Shown here piece by piece: positions 7,255 through 12,493 of a stretch of 12,493 nt of DNA (its first letter is position 1; each line of letters starts with the position of its first letter). The notes beneath the pieces are model-generated. The model saw only the letters and a program-made list of their open reading frames with translations. It was not told where the DNA came from and ran no database searches. The stretch comes from Anaerolineales bacterium UBA7227 (GTDB taxonomy: Bacteria; Chloroflexota; Anaerolineae; Anaerolineales; Villigracilaceae), in assembly GCA_002473085.1 (NCBI GenBank), contig DKTP01000062.1, positions 1-12,493 of the forward strand, read 5' to 3'. The position numbers were made by a program, and so were the translations under genes.

Positions 7255-7291
7255 CTCTCGTCTCTGATTTGAGGCGAGAGTTTTTGTTTTT
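7255..7291 (+). terminator. T-box intrinsic terminator
   Basis: CTCTCGTCTC (7255-7264) pairs with GAGGCGAGAG (7271-7280), ten pairs with one T-G, around a six-base loop, followed by TTTTTGTTTTT. It competes with the antiterminator that holds TGGTACCGCG. Confidence 0.92.
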
Positions 7292-7293
7292 GA

Positions 7294-7362
7294 GTTGAAG
7301 GTTGTATGTTGGAATGTTGAATGTTTTCCGCAACCTTGAACCTTCAACTTTCAACCTTCAAC
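7294..7362 (+). repeat. Self-complementary heptamer array before the ileS start
   Basis: Units beginning GTTG (GTTGAAG, GTTGTAT, GTTGGAAT, GTTGAAT, 7294-7322) are followed by units of the type CAACCTT (CAACCTT, GAACCTT, CAACTTT, CAACCTT, CAAC, 7331-7362). GTTGAAGGTTG at 7294-7304 is the exact complement of CAACCTTCAAC at 7352-7362, so the read-through mRNA can fold into a long hairpin ending two bases before the GGAGGA ribosome binding site at 7365-7370. Confidence 0.75.
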
Positions 7363-7373
7363 CCGGAGGAAGT

Positions 7374-10300
7374 ATGTCATTTAAATCAGTCAGCCCCAAA
7401 CTCGACGTGACGGCGATGGAAGAAGCCGTTCTCAAAATGTGGAAGCGCGAAGACGTCTTCAAGAAGACCGTCGAGCGGAGACAGGGCGCGCCCGAATATG
7501 TCTTCTACGAGGGGCCTCCCACCGCCAACGGCAAACCGGGCGTTCACCACGTTTTGGCGCGGGCGTTCAAGGACATGTTCCCGCGCTACAAGATCATGCG
7601 CGGTTACCGCGTCTCGCGGCGCGGCGGCTGGGACACGCACGGCCTGCCCGTCGAGATCGAAGTCGAAAAGCGGCATGGGTTCAAGAACAAACAGGACATC
7701 GAAGCCTACGGCGTGGCGAAGTTCAACGCCGAGTGCCGCAAGTCCGCCTTCGATTACATCCAGGACTGGGAACGGCTGACCGACCGCATCGCCTTTTGGG
7801 TGGACCTGGAAACGGCGTATGTGACGTTCACCAACGACTACATCGAGTCGGTCTGGAACATCCTGAAAAATTTCTGGGACCGCGACCTGCTCTACAAGGG
7901 ATACAAAGTCGTGCCGTACTGCCCGCGTTGCGGGACGACTCTCTCCGACCATGAAGTCGCGCTCGGCTACGACGAGGCGACCGACCCCTCGGTCTTCGTC
8001 CGCATGCCGCTGGCGGACAAGCCCGACACCTCGCTCCTCGTCTGGACGACGACGCCGTGGACGCTTCCGGGCAATGTGGCGGTGGCCGCGCATCCCGACG
8101 TGGAGTACGTCACTGTGGAGCGCGCGGTGAACGGTAAAAAGGAGAAGTTGATCCTCGCCAAGCCCCTGCTCGAAAAAGTCTTCCGCGGCGAGGAAGTGAA
8201 AATCGTGGACGCGTTCAAAGGCAGGAAATTGAAGGGACAGAAATATCTTCCGCTCTTCACCTTCCTCCCGCCCGACAAACCCGCGCATTACGTCGTCCTC
8301 GGCGATTTCGTCACGACCGAAGACGGCACGGGACTCGTTCACATGGCGCCCGCCTTCGGCGCGGAGGATATGCAGGCCGCGCTCGAATTCGACCTGCCCG
8401 TGCTGATGACCGTCCTGCCCGGCGGGACGTTCATCCCCGAAGTGACGCCGTGGCGCGGCGTATTCGTCAAGGACGCCGACCCGATGATCATCCGCGACCT
8501 CGACGACCGCGGCCTCCTGTTCCGCGCGGAATCGTACACGCATACCTATCCGTTCTGCTGGCGGTGCAAAACCCCGCTGCTTTACTACGCCCGCGACGCG
8601 TGGTACATCCGCACGAGCCGCTTCAAGGATCGAATGGTGGAACTCAACAAGACCATCCACTGGACTCCCGATCACATCCGGGACGGACGCTTCGGGAACT
8701 GGCTCGAAAACAACATTGACTGGGCGCTCTCGCGCGAACGCTACTGGGGCACGCCGCTTCCCGTGTGGGAGTGCGAGGACTGTAAAGACCGCGAGTGCGT
8801 CGGCTCGGTGGACGAACTCTCCAAATTCGCGGGCCGCGACCTGAGCGAACTCGACCTCCACCGTCCCTATGTGGACGAGATCGCCTGGGATTGTAAAAAG
8901 TGCGGCGGCAGGATGCAGCGCGTCCCCGATTTGATTGACGTGTGGTTCGACTCGGGTTCGATGCCGTACGCGCAGTGGCATTATCCCTTCGGGAATCAGG
9001 AAAAATTCAAACAGCAATTCCCCGCCGACTTCATCTGCGAGGCCGTGGACCAGACGCGCGGCTGGTTCTATTCGCTCCATGCCATCAGTTCGCTGTTGAT
9101 GGATTCCGTCTCGTTCAAGAACGTGATCTGCCTCGGGCTGATCCTCGACGGCGAGGGCCGCAAAATGTCGAAGAGCCTCGGCAACATCGTGGACCCGTGG
9201 GACGTGCTCAAAGTCCACGGCGCGGACGCCTTCCGCTGGTACCTCTACACCGCCACACCGCCAGGACAGGAGCGCCGCTTCTCTCCTGAACTGGTTGGCT
9301 CGGTGGTGCGCGACTTCACGCTGCTGCTGTGGAACGTCTACTCGTTCTTTGTGACCTACGCTAACCTCGACAAATGGAAACCTGAAGCGCAAGCCAACCT
9401 GCGTTACTCCAGCCTCGACCAATGGCTGCTATCGGAACTCAACGTCCTCGTCCGCGAGGTGACGGCGGGCTACGAGGAATACGAAGTGACGCGCGCTACG
9501 CGTCCGATCCAGGAATTTGTGGAGAAACTCTCGACCTGGTACCTGCGCCGCTCGCGCCGCCGCTTCTGGAAATCTGAGTCGGACTCGGACAAGCAGGCCG
9601 CGTACTCCACCCTCTACGCCGCGCTGGTGACGGTCGCCAAACTGCTCGCGCCCGCCATGCCCTTCCTTGCGGATGAACTCTACCAGAACCTCGTCCGCTC
9701 GGCGGACGCGGACGCGCCCGAATCCATCCATCTGGCGCGGTGGCCCGAAGCGGACGTCTCGCGCATTGACGAGACGCTCAACCGCGACATGGCGACGGTG
9801 ATGAAGCTTGTCTCGCTCGGACATTCGGCGCGGCAGAAGGCGAATCGCAAAGTCCGCCAGCCGCTGTCCGAGGCGGCGTTTTCGGTGGGCAACGTCTCCG
9901 AACGGAAGGCGGTGGAGGCCTTCGCCGAGTTGATCGCGGACGAGTTGAACGTGAAGCGGGTCCGCCTGCTGGATTCGTCCACCGAGGCGGTGGCGCACAC
10001 GATCAAGCCGCTGCCGAAGCAGCTCGGACAGAAATACGGCAACAAGTTCCCCGCCATCCAGAAGGCGATCCTGGCGATGGACGCGGAATCGGCGGCGCGA
10101 ACGCTGATGGACGGCGTCCCGCTCAAGGTCGAGGCGGGAGGCGAAACGTTCGAGGTGTTGGACGACGAGGTGGAGGTCAAGGCGGTCGCGAAGGAGGGAT
10201 TCGCCGTCGCCGAGGAGGGCGCGTACGTCGCGGCCCTCGTCACCGAGTTGACGCCCGAACTCGTCCGCGAAGGACTCGCCCGCGAGTTTGTCCGCCGCGC

Positions 10301-10523
10301 GCAGGACCTCCGCAAGTCTGCGGAGCTTGATGTGGCGGATCGGATCAGGATGTTCGTCGTCGCCAGCGAGGGATTGAAGGCGGCGGTCGAGGAGCATCGC
10401 GATTATGTGACGTCCGAAACGCTGACGGTGGATTTGCAGTTCATGCCCCCGCCCGCCGACGCGTTTACCGCCAGCGACAGTTTCGACGGCGAGACGCTGA
10501 CGGTGGGGTTGGTGAAAGCCTAA
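7374..10523 (+). CDS. ileS: Isoleucyl-tRNA synthetase (type-2-like)
   Basis: The 1049-residue class I enzyme attaches isoleucine to tRNA-Ile in the cytoplasm. The synthetase core opens with PPTANGKPGVHH (48-59), where the usual HxGH signature appears in swapped form as GVHH (56-59). WDTHGLPVE and CPRCG follow. The CP1 editing domain holds TTTPWTLPGN and GTGLVHMAP, with Asp332 the likely editing residue. DVWFDSGSMP is typical of IleRS, and KMSKS lies at 597-601. The C-terminal third has the anticodon-binding helices and an extension like that of eukaryote-type (type 2) IleRS. All this resembles the Thermus and actinobacterial enzymes. I chose ATG 7374 because GGAGGA at 7365-7370 precedes it; an upstream TTG at 7302 would make the repeat array coding. 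Expression is set by the T-box. Type 2 enzymes are generally little inhibited by mupirocin; applying that here is inference. Confidence 0.97.
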   Translation: MSFKSVSPKLDVTAMEEAVLKMWKREDVFKKTVERRQGAPEYVFYEGPPTANGKPGVHHVLARAFKDMFPRYKIMRGYRVSRRGGWDTHGLPVEIEVEKRHGFKNKQDIEAYGVAKFNAECRKSAFDYIQDWERLTDRIAFWVDLETAYVTFTNDYIESVWNILKNFWDRDLLYKGYKVVPYCPRCGTTLSDHEVALGYDEATDPSVFVRMPLADKPDTSLLVWTTTPWTLPGNVAVAAHPDVEYVTVERAVNGKKEKLILAKPLLEKVFRGEEVKIVDAFKGRKLKGQKYLPLFTFLPPDKPAHYVVLGDFVTTEDGTGLVHMAPAFGAEDMQAALEFDLPVLMTVLPGGTFIPEVTPWRGVFVKDADPMIIRDLDDRGLLFRAESYTHTYPFCWRCKTPLLYYARDAWYIRTSRFKDRMVELNKTIHWTPDHIRDGRFGNWLENNIDWALSRERYWGTPLPVWECEDCKDRECVGSVDELSKFAGRDLSELDLHRPYVDEIAWDCKKCGGRMQRVPDLIDVWFDSGSMPYAQWHYPFGNQEKFKQQFPADFICEAVDQTRGWFYSLHAISSLLMDSVSFKNVICLGLILDGEGRKMSKSLGNIVDPWDVLKVHGADAFRWYLYTATPPGQERRFSPELVGSVVRDFTLLLWNVYSFFVTYANLDKWKPEAQANLRYSSLDQWLLSELNVLVREVTAGYEEYEVTRATRPIQEFVEKLSTWYLRRSRRRFWKSESDSDKQAAYSTLYAALVTVAKLLAPAMPFLADELYQNLVRSADADAPESIHLARWPEADVSRIDETLNRDMATVMKLVSLGHSARQKANRKVRQPLSEAAFSVGNVSERKAVEAFAELIADELNVKRVRLLDSSTEAVAHTIKPLPKQLGQKYGNKFPAIQKAILAMDAESAARTLMDGVPLKVEAGGETFEVLDDEVEVKAVAKEGFAVAEEGAYVAALVTELTPELVREGLAREFVRRAQDLRKSAELDVADRIRMFVVASEGLKAAVEEHRDYVTSETLTVDLQFMPPPADAFTASDSFDGETLTVGLVKA

Positions 10524-10528
10524 AAACG

Positions 10529-10561
10529 AGAAACCCGTTTTCTTCAAGAAAACGGGTTTCT
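10529..10561. terminator. Bidirectional terminator between ileS and the PilZ gene
   Basis: AGAAACCCGTTTTCT pairs perfectly with AGAAAACGGGTTTCT (15 pairs, tiny loop) only a few bases after the ileS stop and just after the convergent PilZ stop on the other strand. The minus strand continues into CGTTTTTA, the plus strand into TGATTTATT, so it can serve both genes. Confidence 0.88.
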
Positions 10562-10564
10562 GAT

Positions 10565-10906
10565 TTATTCGCCGTATATTTCCATCAGGCGCTGATAGAT
10601 TTCCCGGTCGTGCGGTTCGATGTGGGTGATCTCGAAGCCGACTTTGAACAGGTTGGGCATGATCTCGTCCGGCTTGATCCATCTGGGGCGTGCGGAGAAG
10701 AACATGAACAGTTTGTCCGAGACGTCGGGAGTGAGTTCCATGTGCAGGTGAAAGACCTGTCCCATCGGAAGGGAGGCGGTCGTTTCGAGTTGCAGGCCGT
10801 CCGCGCTGATGTCTACGAGATGGCCGACGGTCTCCTCGTTTTCGTCGTTGAGGACGCGCATGTAGAAGCCAAATTTTTTTCGCTGCGTGTGCCTTCGTTC
10901 GCGCAT
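10565..10906 (-). CDS. PilZ-domain protein, probable c-di-GMP receptor
   Basis: The 113-residue protein is essentially one PilZ domain. RRHTQR at residues 4-9 supplies the RxxxR arginines and DISADG at 32-37 is the DxSxxG element; together these bind cyclic di-GMP. The rest is beta-barrel (VFHLHMEL, FFSARPRWI, FKVGFEI) plus a C-terminal helix. There is no signal or membrane segment, so it is a cytoplasmic single-domain receptor; its partner (motility, polysaccharide or other) cannot be told from the neighbours. I chose ATG 10906 because AAAGGA lies seven bases upstream; a TTG at 10963 would add 19 residues, but that stretch contains a good promoter and has no ribosome binding site. It is transcribed away from the methyltransferase gene's stop on the same strand and has its own promoter, so it seems independent. 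Confidence 0.9.
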   Translation of the reverse strand: MRERRHTQRKKFGFYMRVLNDENEETVGHLVDISADGLQLETTASLPMGQVFHLHMELTPDVSDKLFMFFSARPRWIKPDEIMPNLFKVGFEITHIEPHDREIYQRLMEIYGE

Positions 10907-10934
10907 GAGGCGGTCCTTTACGGGGATTTCTTCA

Positions 10935-10963
10935 AGTATAGACCAGGTTTCGGTCCAGGGCAA
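10935..10963 (-). promoter_or_regulatory. Promoter of the PilZ gene
   Basis: On the minus strand TTGCCC (10963-10958) and TATACT (10940-10935) are separated by exactly 17 bases, placing the start of transcription about 20 bases before ATG 10906. The overlapping GACCnnnnnnnGGTC symmetry in the spacer could be an operator but is weak. Confidence 0.6.
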
Positions 10964-10970
10964 TAGGCGT

Positions 10971-11117
10971 TATGGGGGAACGCATGGCTGTAGCAAAGCA
11001 GGAAAGTTCGCGAAATTCGCCCACACTTGCGCCTGGCGCAAGCGCTGGTGTTCGCGCTATGCGCGTTCCATATCGCCAACTTGTCAAGCGACTTTGAGAA
11101 GGCCATATGGGGGAACG
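10971..11117. repeat. Direct repeat TATGGGGGAACG and a palindrome between the PilZ and methyltransferase genes
   Basis: TATGGGGGAACG occurs at 10971-10982 and again at 11106-11117, bracketing about 123 bases. Inside lies the perfect palindrome CTTGCGCCTGGCGCAAG (11026-11042), which may end the methyltransferase transcript although no T-run follows. I see no gene in 10964-11141. The layout could mark a small insertion, but no target-site pattern proves this. Confidence 0.5.
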
Positions 11118-11141
11118 TCCGTGAAGCGCAGGCTGCCTCGG

Positions 11142-11933
11142 TCAGGCTCGTTTTGCGACAGAGGCCTTTTTTCCAACGGCGATCGCCCAGACTTGCAGGA
11201 ATTTGAGCGCGCCGTTTCTTATAAAGGGTCTCATGCCTGTTTCGGAATCGGCGCCGAGGTCTTTCAGCAGCCTTTCTTTGAGCGCTTCCGTAACGCCGGG
11301 GGCGGTTCCTGTCATCTGTGTCCATCGCTGAAAATCGACCTCCACGTTCCTGGTTTCCAGCGTCTCTATCGCCAGGCCAGCGTCCGCAAATAGCGCTTTC
11401 ATTTGGGTTATTGACAATGCGGCTGTATGGGATGGGTCTCGCGATCTTTCCAGACTGTTGTAGGTTTCTGCGATTTTTGGATCTTCGGGAGCCATTAGGT
11501 CAATGGCCGCCAGTCTGCCGTCTGGCTTGCACACCCGGGCCATTTCCCGAAGCGGGATTATGGGCTTCTCGAAATGATGGAGCGCCAGCCGTGATGCCAC
11601 GAGGTCAAAGCGTCCCGTCTCATAGGGTAATCGTTCGGCGTTGCCCTCTTCAAAAACGATATTTGTCAGATTTTGCCTGGCCGCTTCCTCGCGGGCCTGG
11701 GCTAACATGGCTGGGGTAAGGTCAATGGCCGCGACCTCGTTGACGCGGGGAGCGATTGCCCGGCTGAGATGTCCCGTCCCTGCCGCGACGTCCAAAACTC
11801 GGAACTCCTTCTTCAGGGGCAGGGAATCCACGATCCAATCCAGAAGGTCCTGGCTGGAGAGCGTCAGTCCCTGATCTCCAAACCTCGCGGCTTGTTTTGA
11901 AAATTCTTTCCGAACTACTCTGTTATGGTCCAT
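11142..11933 (-). CDS. Class I SAM-dependent methyltransferase (UbiE/MenG-like)
   Basis: The 263-residue protein carries the Rossmann-type methyltransferase motifs: RVLDVAAGTGHLS at 45-57 (SAM-binding glycine loop), AAIDLTPAML at 68-77 with Asp71 binding the ribose, FDLVASRLALHHF in the middle, and PDGRLAAIDL before the C-terminal substrate region. It transfers a methyl group from S-adenosylmethionine to a small molecule; the substrate cannot be read from the sequence. Overall it resembles UbiE/MenG- and YcgJ-type enzymes, but no quinone-pathway genes are nearby, so I give no gene symbol. A strong GGAGGAG ribosome binding site lies just before the ATG at 11933. No signal or membrane segment is seen. 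It is probably a single-gene transcript, with the degenerate repeat at 11969-12056 upstream. Confidence 0.88.
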   Translation of the reverse strand: MDHNRVVRKEFSKQAARFGDQGLTLSSQDLLDWIVDSLPLKKEFRVLDVAAGTGHLSRAIAPRVNEVAAIDLTPAMLAQAREEAARQNLTNIVFEEGNAERLPYETGRFDLVASRLALHHFEKPIIPLREMARVCKPDGRLAAIDLMAPEDPKIAETYNSLERSRDPSHTAALSITQMKALFADAGLAIETLETRNVEVDFQRWTQMTGTAPGVTEALKERLLKDLGADSETGMRPFIRNGALKFLQVWAIAVGKKASVAKRA

Positions 11934-11968
11934 GGTCGCTCCTCCGCGTAAGAGACAGTTTCTTCAGT

Positions 11969-12056
11969 ACACGGATGACGCGGGTTGCACGGATTCTCGC
12001 GGATAGAATCACTTAAGAAAAATCCTGTTTGTTCGTGCAATCCGTCAATTCTGTGT
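11969..12056. repeat. Degenerate inverted repeat built of ACGGAT-type words
   Basis: The left arm reads ACACGGATGACGCGGG then TTGCACGGATT, and the right arm has CGTGCAATCCG and ends in TCTGTGT; the two are imperfect complements around CACTTAAGAAAAATCC. This looks like the ACACGGATTACACGGATT-type dispersed hairpin repeats I recall from many environmental genomes. It lies 35 bases before the methyltransferase start and may affect its leader. Confidence 0.6.
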
Positions 12057-12285
12057 GCAAAAAGGAGTTAAGAAACACTCTCCAGGGCGTTTTCGAGATA
12101 AATTTGCAGCTTGCGAAAGGCGTGATCGGCGCTTGCTGCCGCCAGGCTTGCGCGCTGCGCGCGGGTTTCCGCGAGACTCCGAGTATAAGCCTGTTTTCGA
12201 GAAGTTTGAGAAAACACCGTTTGACCTCTTCCAGAATTTTCATCATTCTGATAGAATATCGCCCGCACGCCGAACGACTTCTAAA
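12057..12285. other. Stretch without a confident gene
   Basis: I find no supported gene here. Two overlapping minus-strand frames are open. One (about 12068-12160) has plausible codon use and a helical reading (ASLAAASADHAFRKLQ), but it has only a GTG start at 12268 and no ribosome binding site, so it may be a gene remnant. TAGAAT at 12252-12257 could be a plus-strand -10 box, though its -35 partner is poor. Confidence 0.4.
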
Positions 12286-12318
12286 CGAAACCCTCGGCCT
12301 CCCAGTCGGGGGTTTTTT
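12286..12318 (+). terminator. Terminator or attenuator in the typA leader
   Basis: ACCCTCGG (12290-12297) pairs with TCGGGGGT (12306-12313), with T-G pairs, around an eight-base loop, followed directly by a run of six T. No plus-strand gene lies upstream for about 1.7 kb, so it either ends a small RNA or attenuates the typA leader, whose start codon follows about 95 bases later. Confidence 0.7.
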
Positions 12319-12410
12319 GTATGGTTGGTCTTTAATCGTTCGACCGTCAATCCGCTATTCCGACCTGACGTTTGCTTTATTCAGCCTCGGTTAAATTTTG
12401 GAGCTACAAA

Positions 12411-12493
12411 ATGCTTTCCCAGACTCTTCGGCCAGAAAATTATGAAACCATGACCATCGAACGAACCGACCTCCGCAACATCGCCATCATCGC
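12411..12493 (+). CDS. typA: GTP-binding protein TypA/BipA, N-terminus (cut by window)
   Basis: The visible 27 complete codons include TIERTDLRNIAIIA, the well-known beginning of TypA/BipA just before the G1 P-loop (normally HVDHGKTT), which lies beyond the edge. TypA is a ribosome-bound translational GTPase of the EF-G type, linked to cold and stress responses and ribosome assembly. I place the start at ATG 12411 because GGAG at 12400-12403 stands seven bases before it. The internal ATG at 12450 would give a start closer to most homologues but has no ribosome binding site. The first 13 residues (MLSQTLRPENYET) would then be an unusual extension. The terminator-like hairpin upstream suggests leader control. 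Confidence 0.85.
   Translation, partial: MLSQTLRPENYETMTIERTDLRNIAII

Larger units (their letters stand above)
6963..7291 (+). ncRNA. T-box riboswitch controlling ileS (Ile specifier)
   Basis: The leader senses uncharged tRNA-Ile and lets transcription continue into ileS when isoleucine runs short. In stem I, CGTTCG pairs with CGAACG above the specifier loop. The loop-E elements AGTA (6985-6988) and GAA (7048-7050) face each other, and the ATC specifier codon is at 7052-7054. The conserved AGAGAG lies at 7005-7010. The T-box sequence TGGTACCGCG at 7236-7245 gives TGGT for pairing with the tRNA acceptor end; its T matches the A discriminator base usual for tRNA-Ile. A terminator follows at 7255-7291. 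The base after the specifier is C, where many T-boxes have a purine. The stretch between stem I and the antiterminator contains an octamer array instead of a clear stem II. The Ile codon, the terminator and the downstream ileS all agree. Confidence 0.93.

Noticed and set aside
7302..7373. Upstream TTG start that would lengthen IleRS by 24 residues
   Set aside because: It would translate the heptamer repeats and ribosome binding site; ATG 7374 has GGAGGA in front and fits the family N-terminus.
7386..9422. Long minus-strand open frame (678 codons) inside ileS
   Set aside because: Same antisense effect; the plus strand carries unmistakable IleRS motifs.
10918..11325. Minus-strand open frame across the PilZ-methyltransferase spacer
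   Set aside because: It overlaps the methyltransferase end and the PilZ promoter, and its sequence is Arg/Lys/Cys-rich without any motif.
12013..12246. Minus-strand 77-codon frame starting ATGATG
   Set aside because: It runs through the degenerate inverted repeat and lacks a ribosome binding site; the competing overlapping frame has better codon use, so neither is secure.
12442..12453. Mini-frame ATG AAA CCA TGA overlapping a typA ATG
   Set aside because: It has no ribosome binding site and lies inside the typA coding frame if typA starts at 12411; probably chance.

Overview
The window looks like a chromosomal piece from the phylum Chloroflexota, most likely class Anaerolineae. The main evidence is a fused transaldolase/glucose-6-phosphate isomerase gene, GC-rich housekeeping codons, a T-box-controlled type-2-like isoleucyl-tRNA synthetase, and Rhs proteins with YD-repeat wording familiar from that group. 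This placement rests on recalled family patterns, not on a search.

Region 1 (1-2030) is an accessory, more AT-rich mosaic. It holds the 3' end of an Rhs-type YD-repeat protein with a private C-terminal tip, a small predicted lipoprotein 24 bases downstream, a terminator-like hairpin, a minus-strand gene remnant, and a second displaced piece of Rhs core. That second piece breaks off exactly where the first, intact Rhs core carries on, so the area has clearly been rearranged.

Region 2 (2030-6885) is carbohydrate metabolism. It has the bifunctional tal-pgi gene (pentose phosphate pathway plus glycolysis), a 138-residue protein of unknown function that may be co-transcribed with it, and a convergent GH36-type alpha-galactosidase.

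Region 3 (6886-7373) is a dense regulatory zone. A LacI/GalR-like palindrome upstream of the galactosidase overlaps the -35 box of a good plus-strand promoter. That promoter drives a T-box leader with an Ile (AUC) specifier, a TGGT tRNA-acceptor site and a strong terminator. Two degenerate tandem arrays are embedded in the leader: nine octamers between stem I and the antiterminator, and a self-complementary heptamer array just before the ileS ribosome binding site.

Region 4 (7374-12493) carries ileS, whose class I signature is the swapped form GVHH. It is followed by a bidirectional terminator, a minus-strand PilZ (c-di-GMP) protein with its own promoter, a minus-strand SAM-dependent methyltransferase, a degenerate inverted repeat, an orphan terminator, and the first codons of typA/bipA running off the edge.

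The most interesting items are the two tandem arrays inside the ileS leader, the swapped GVHH motif in IleRS, and the Rhs tip with its lipoprotein neighbour. I found no CRISPR array, intact insertion sequence, tRNA or rRNA gene.
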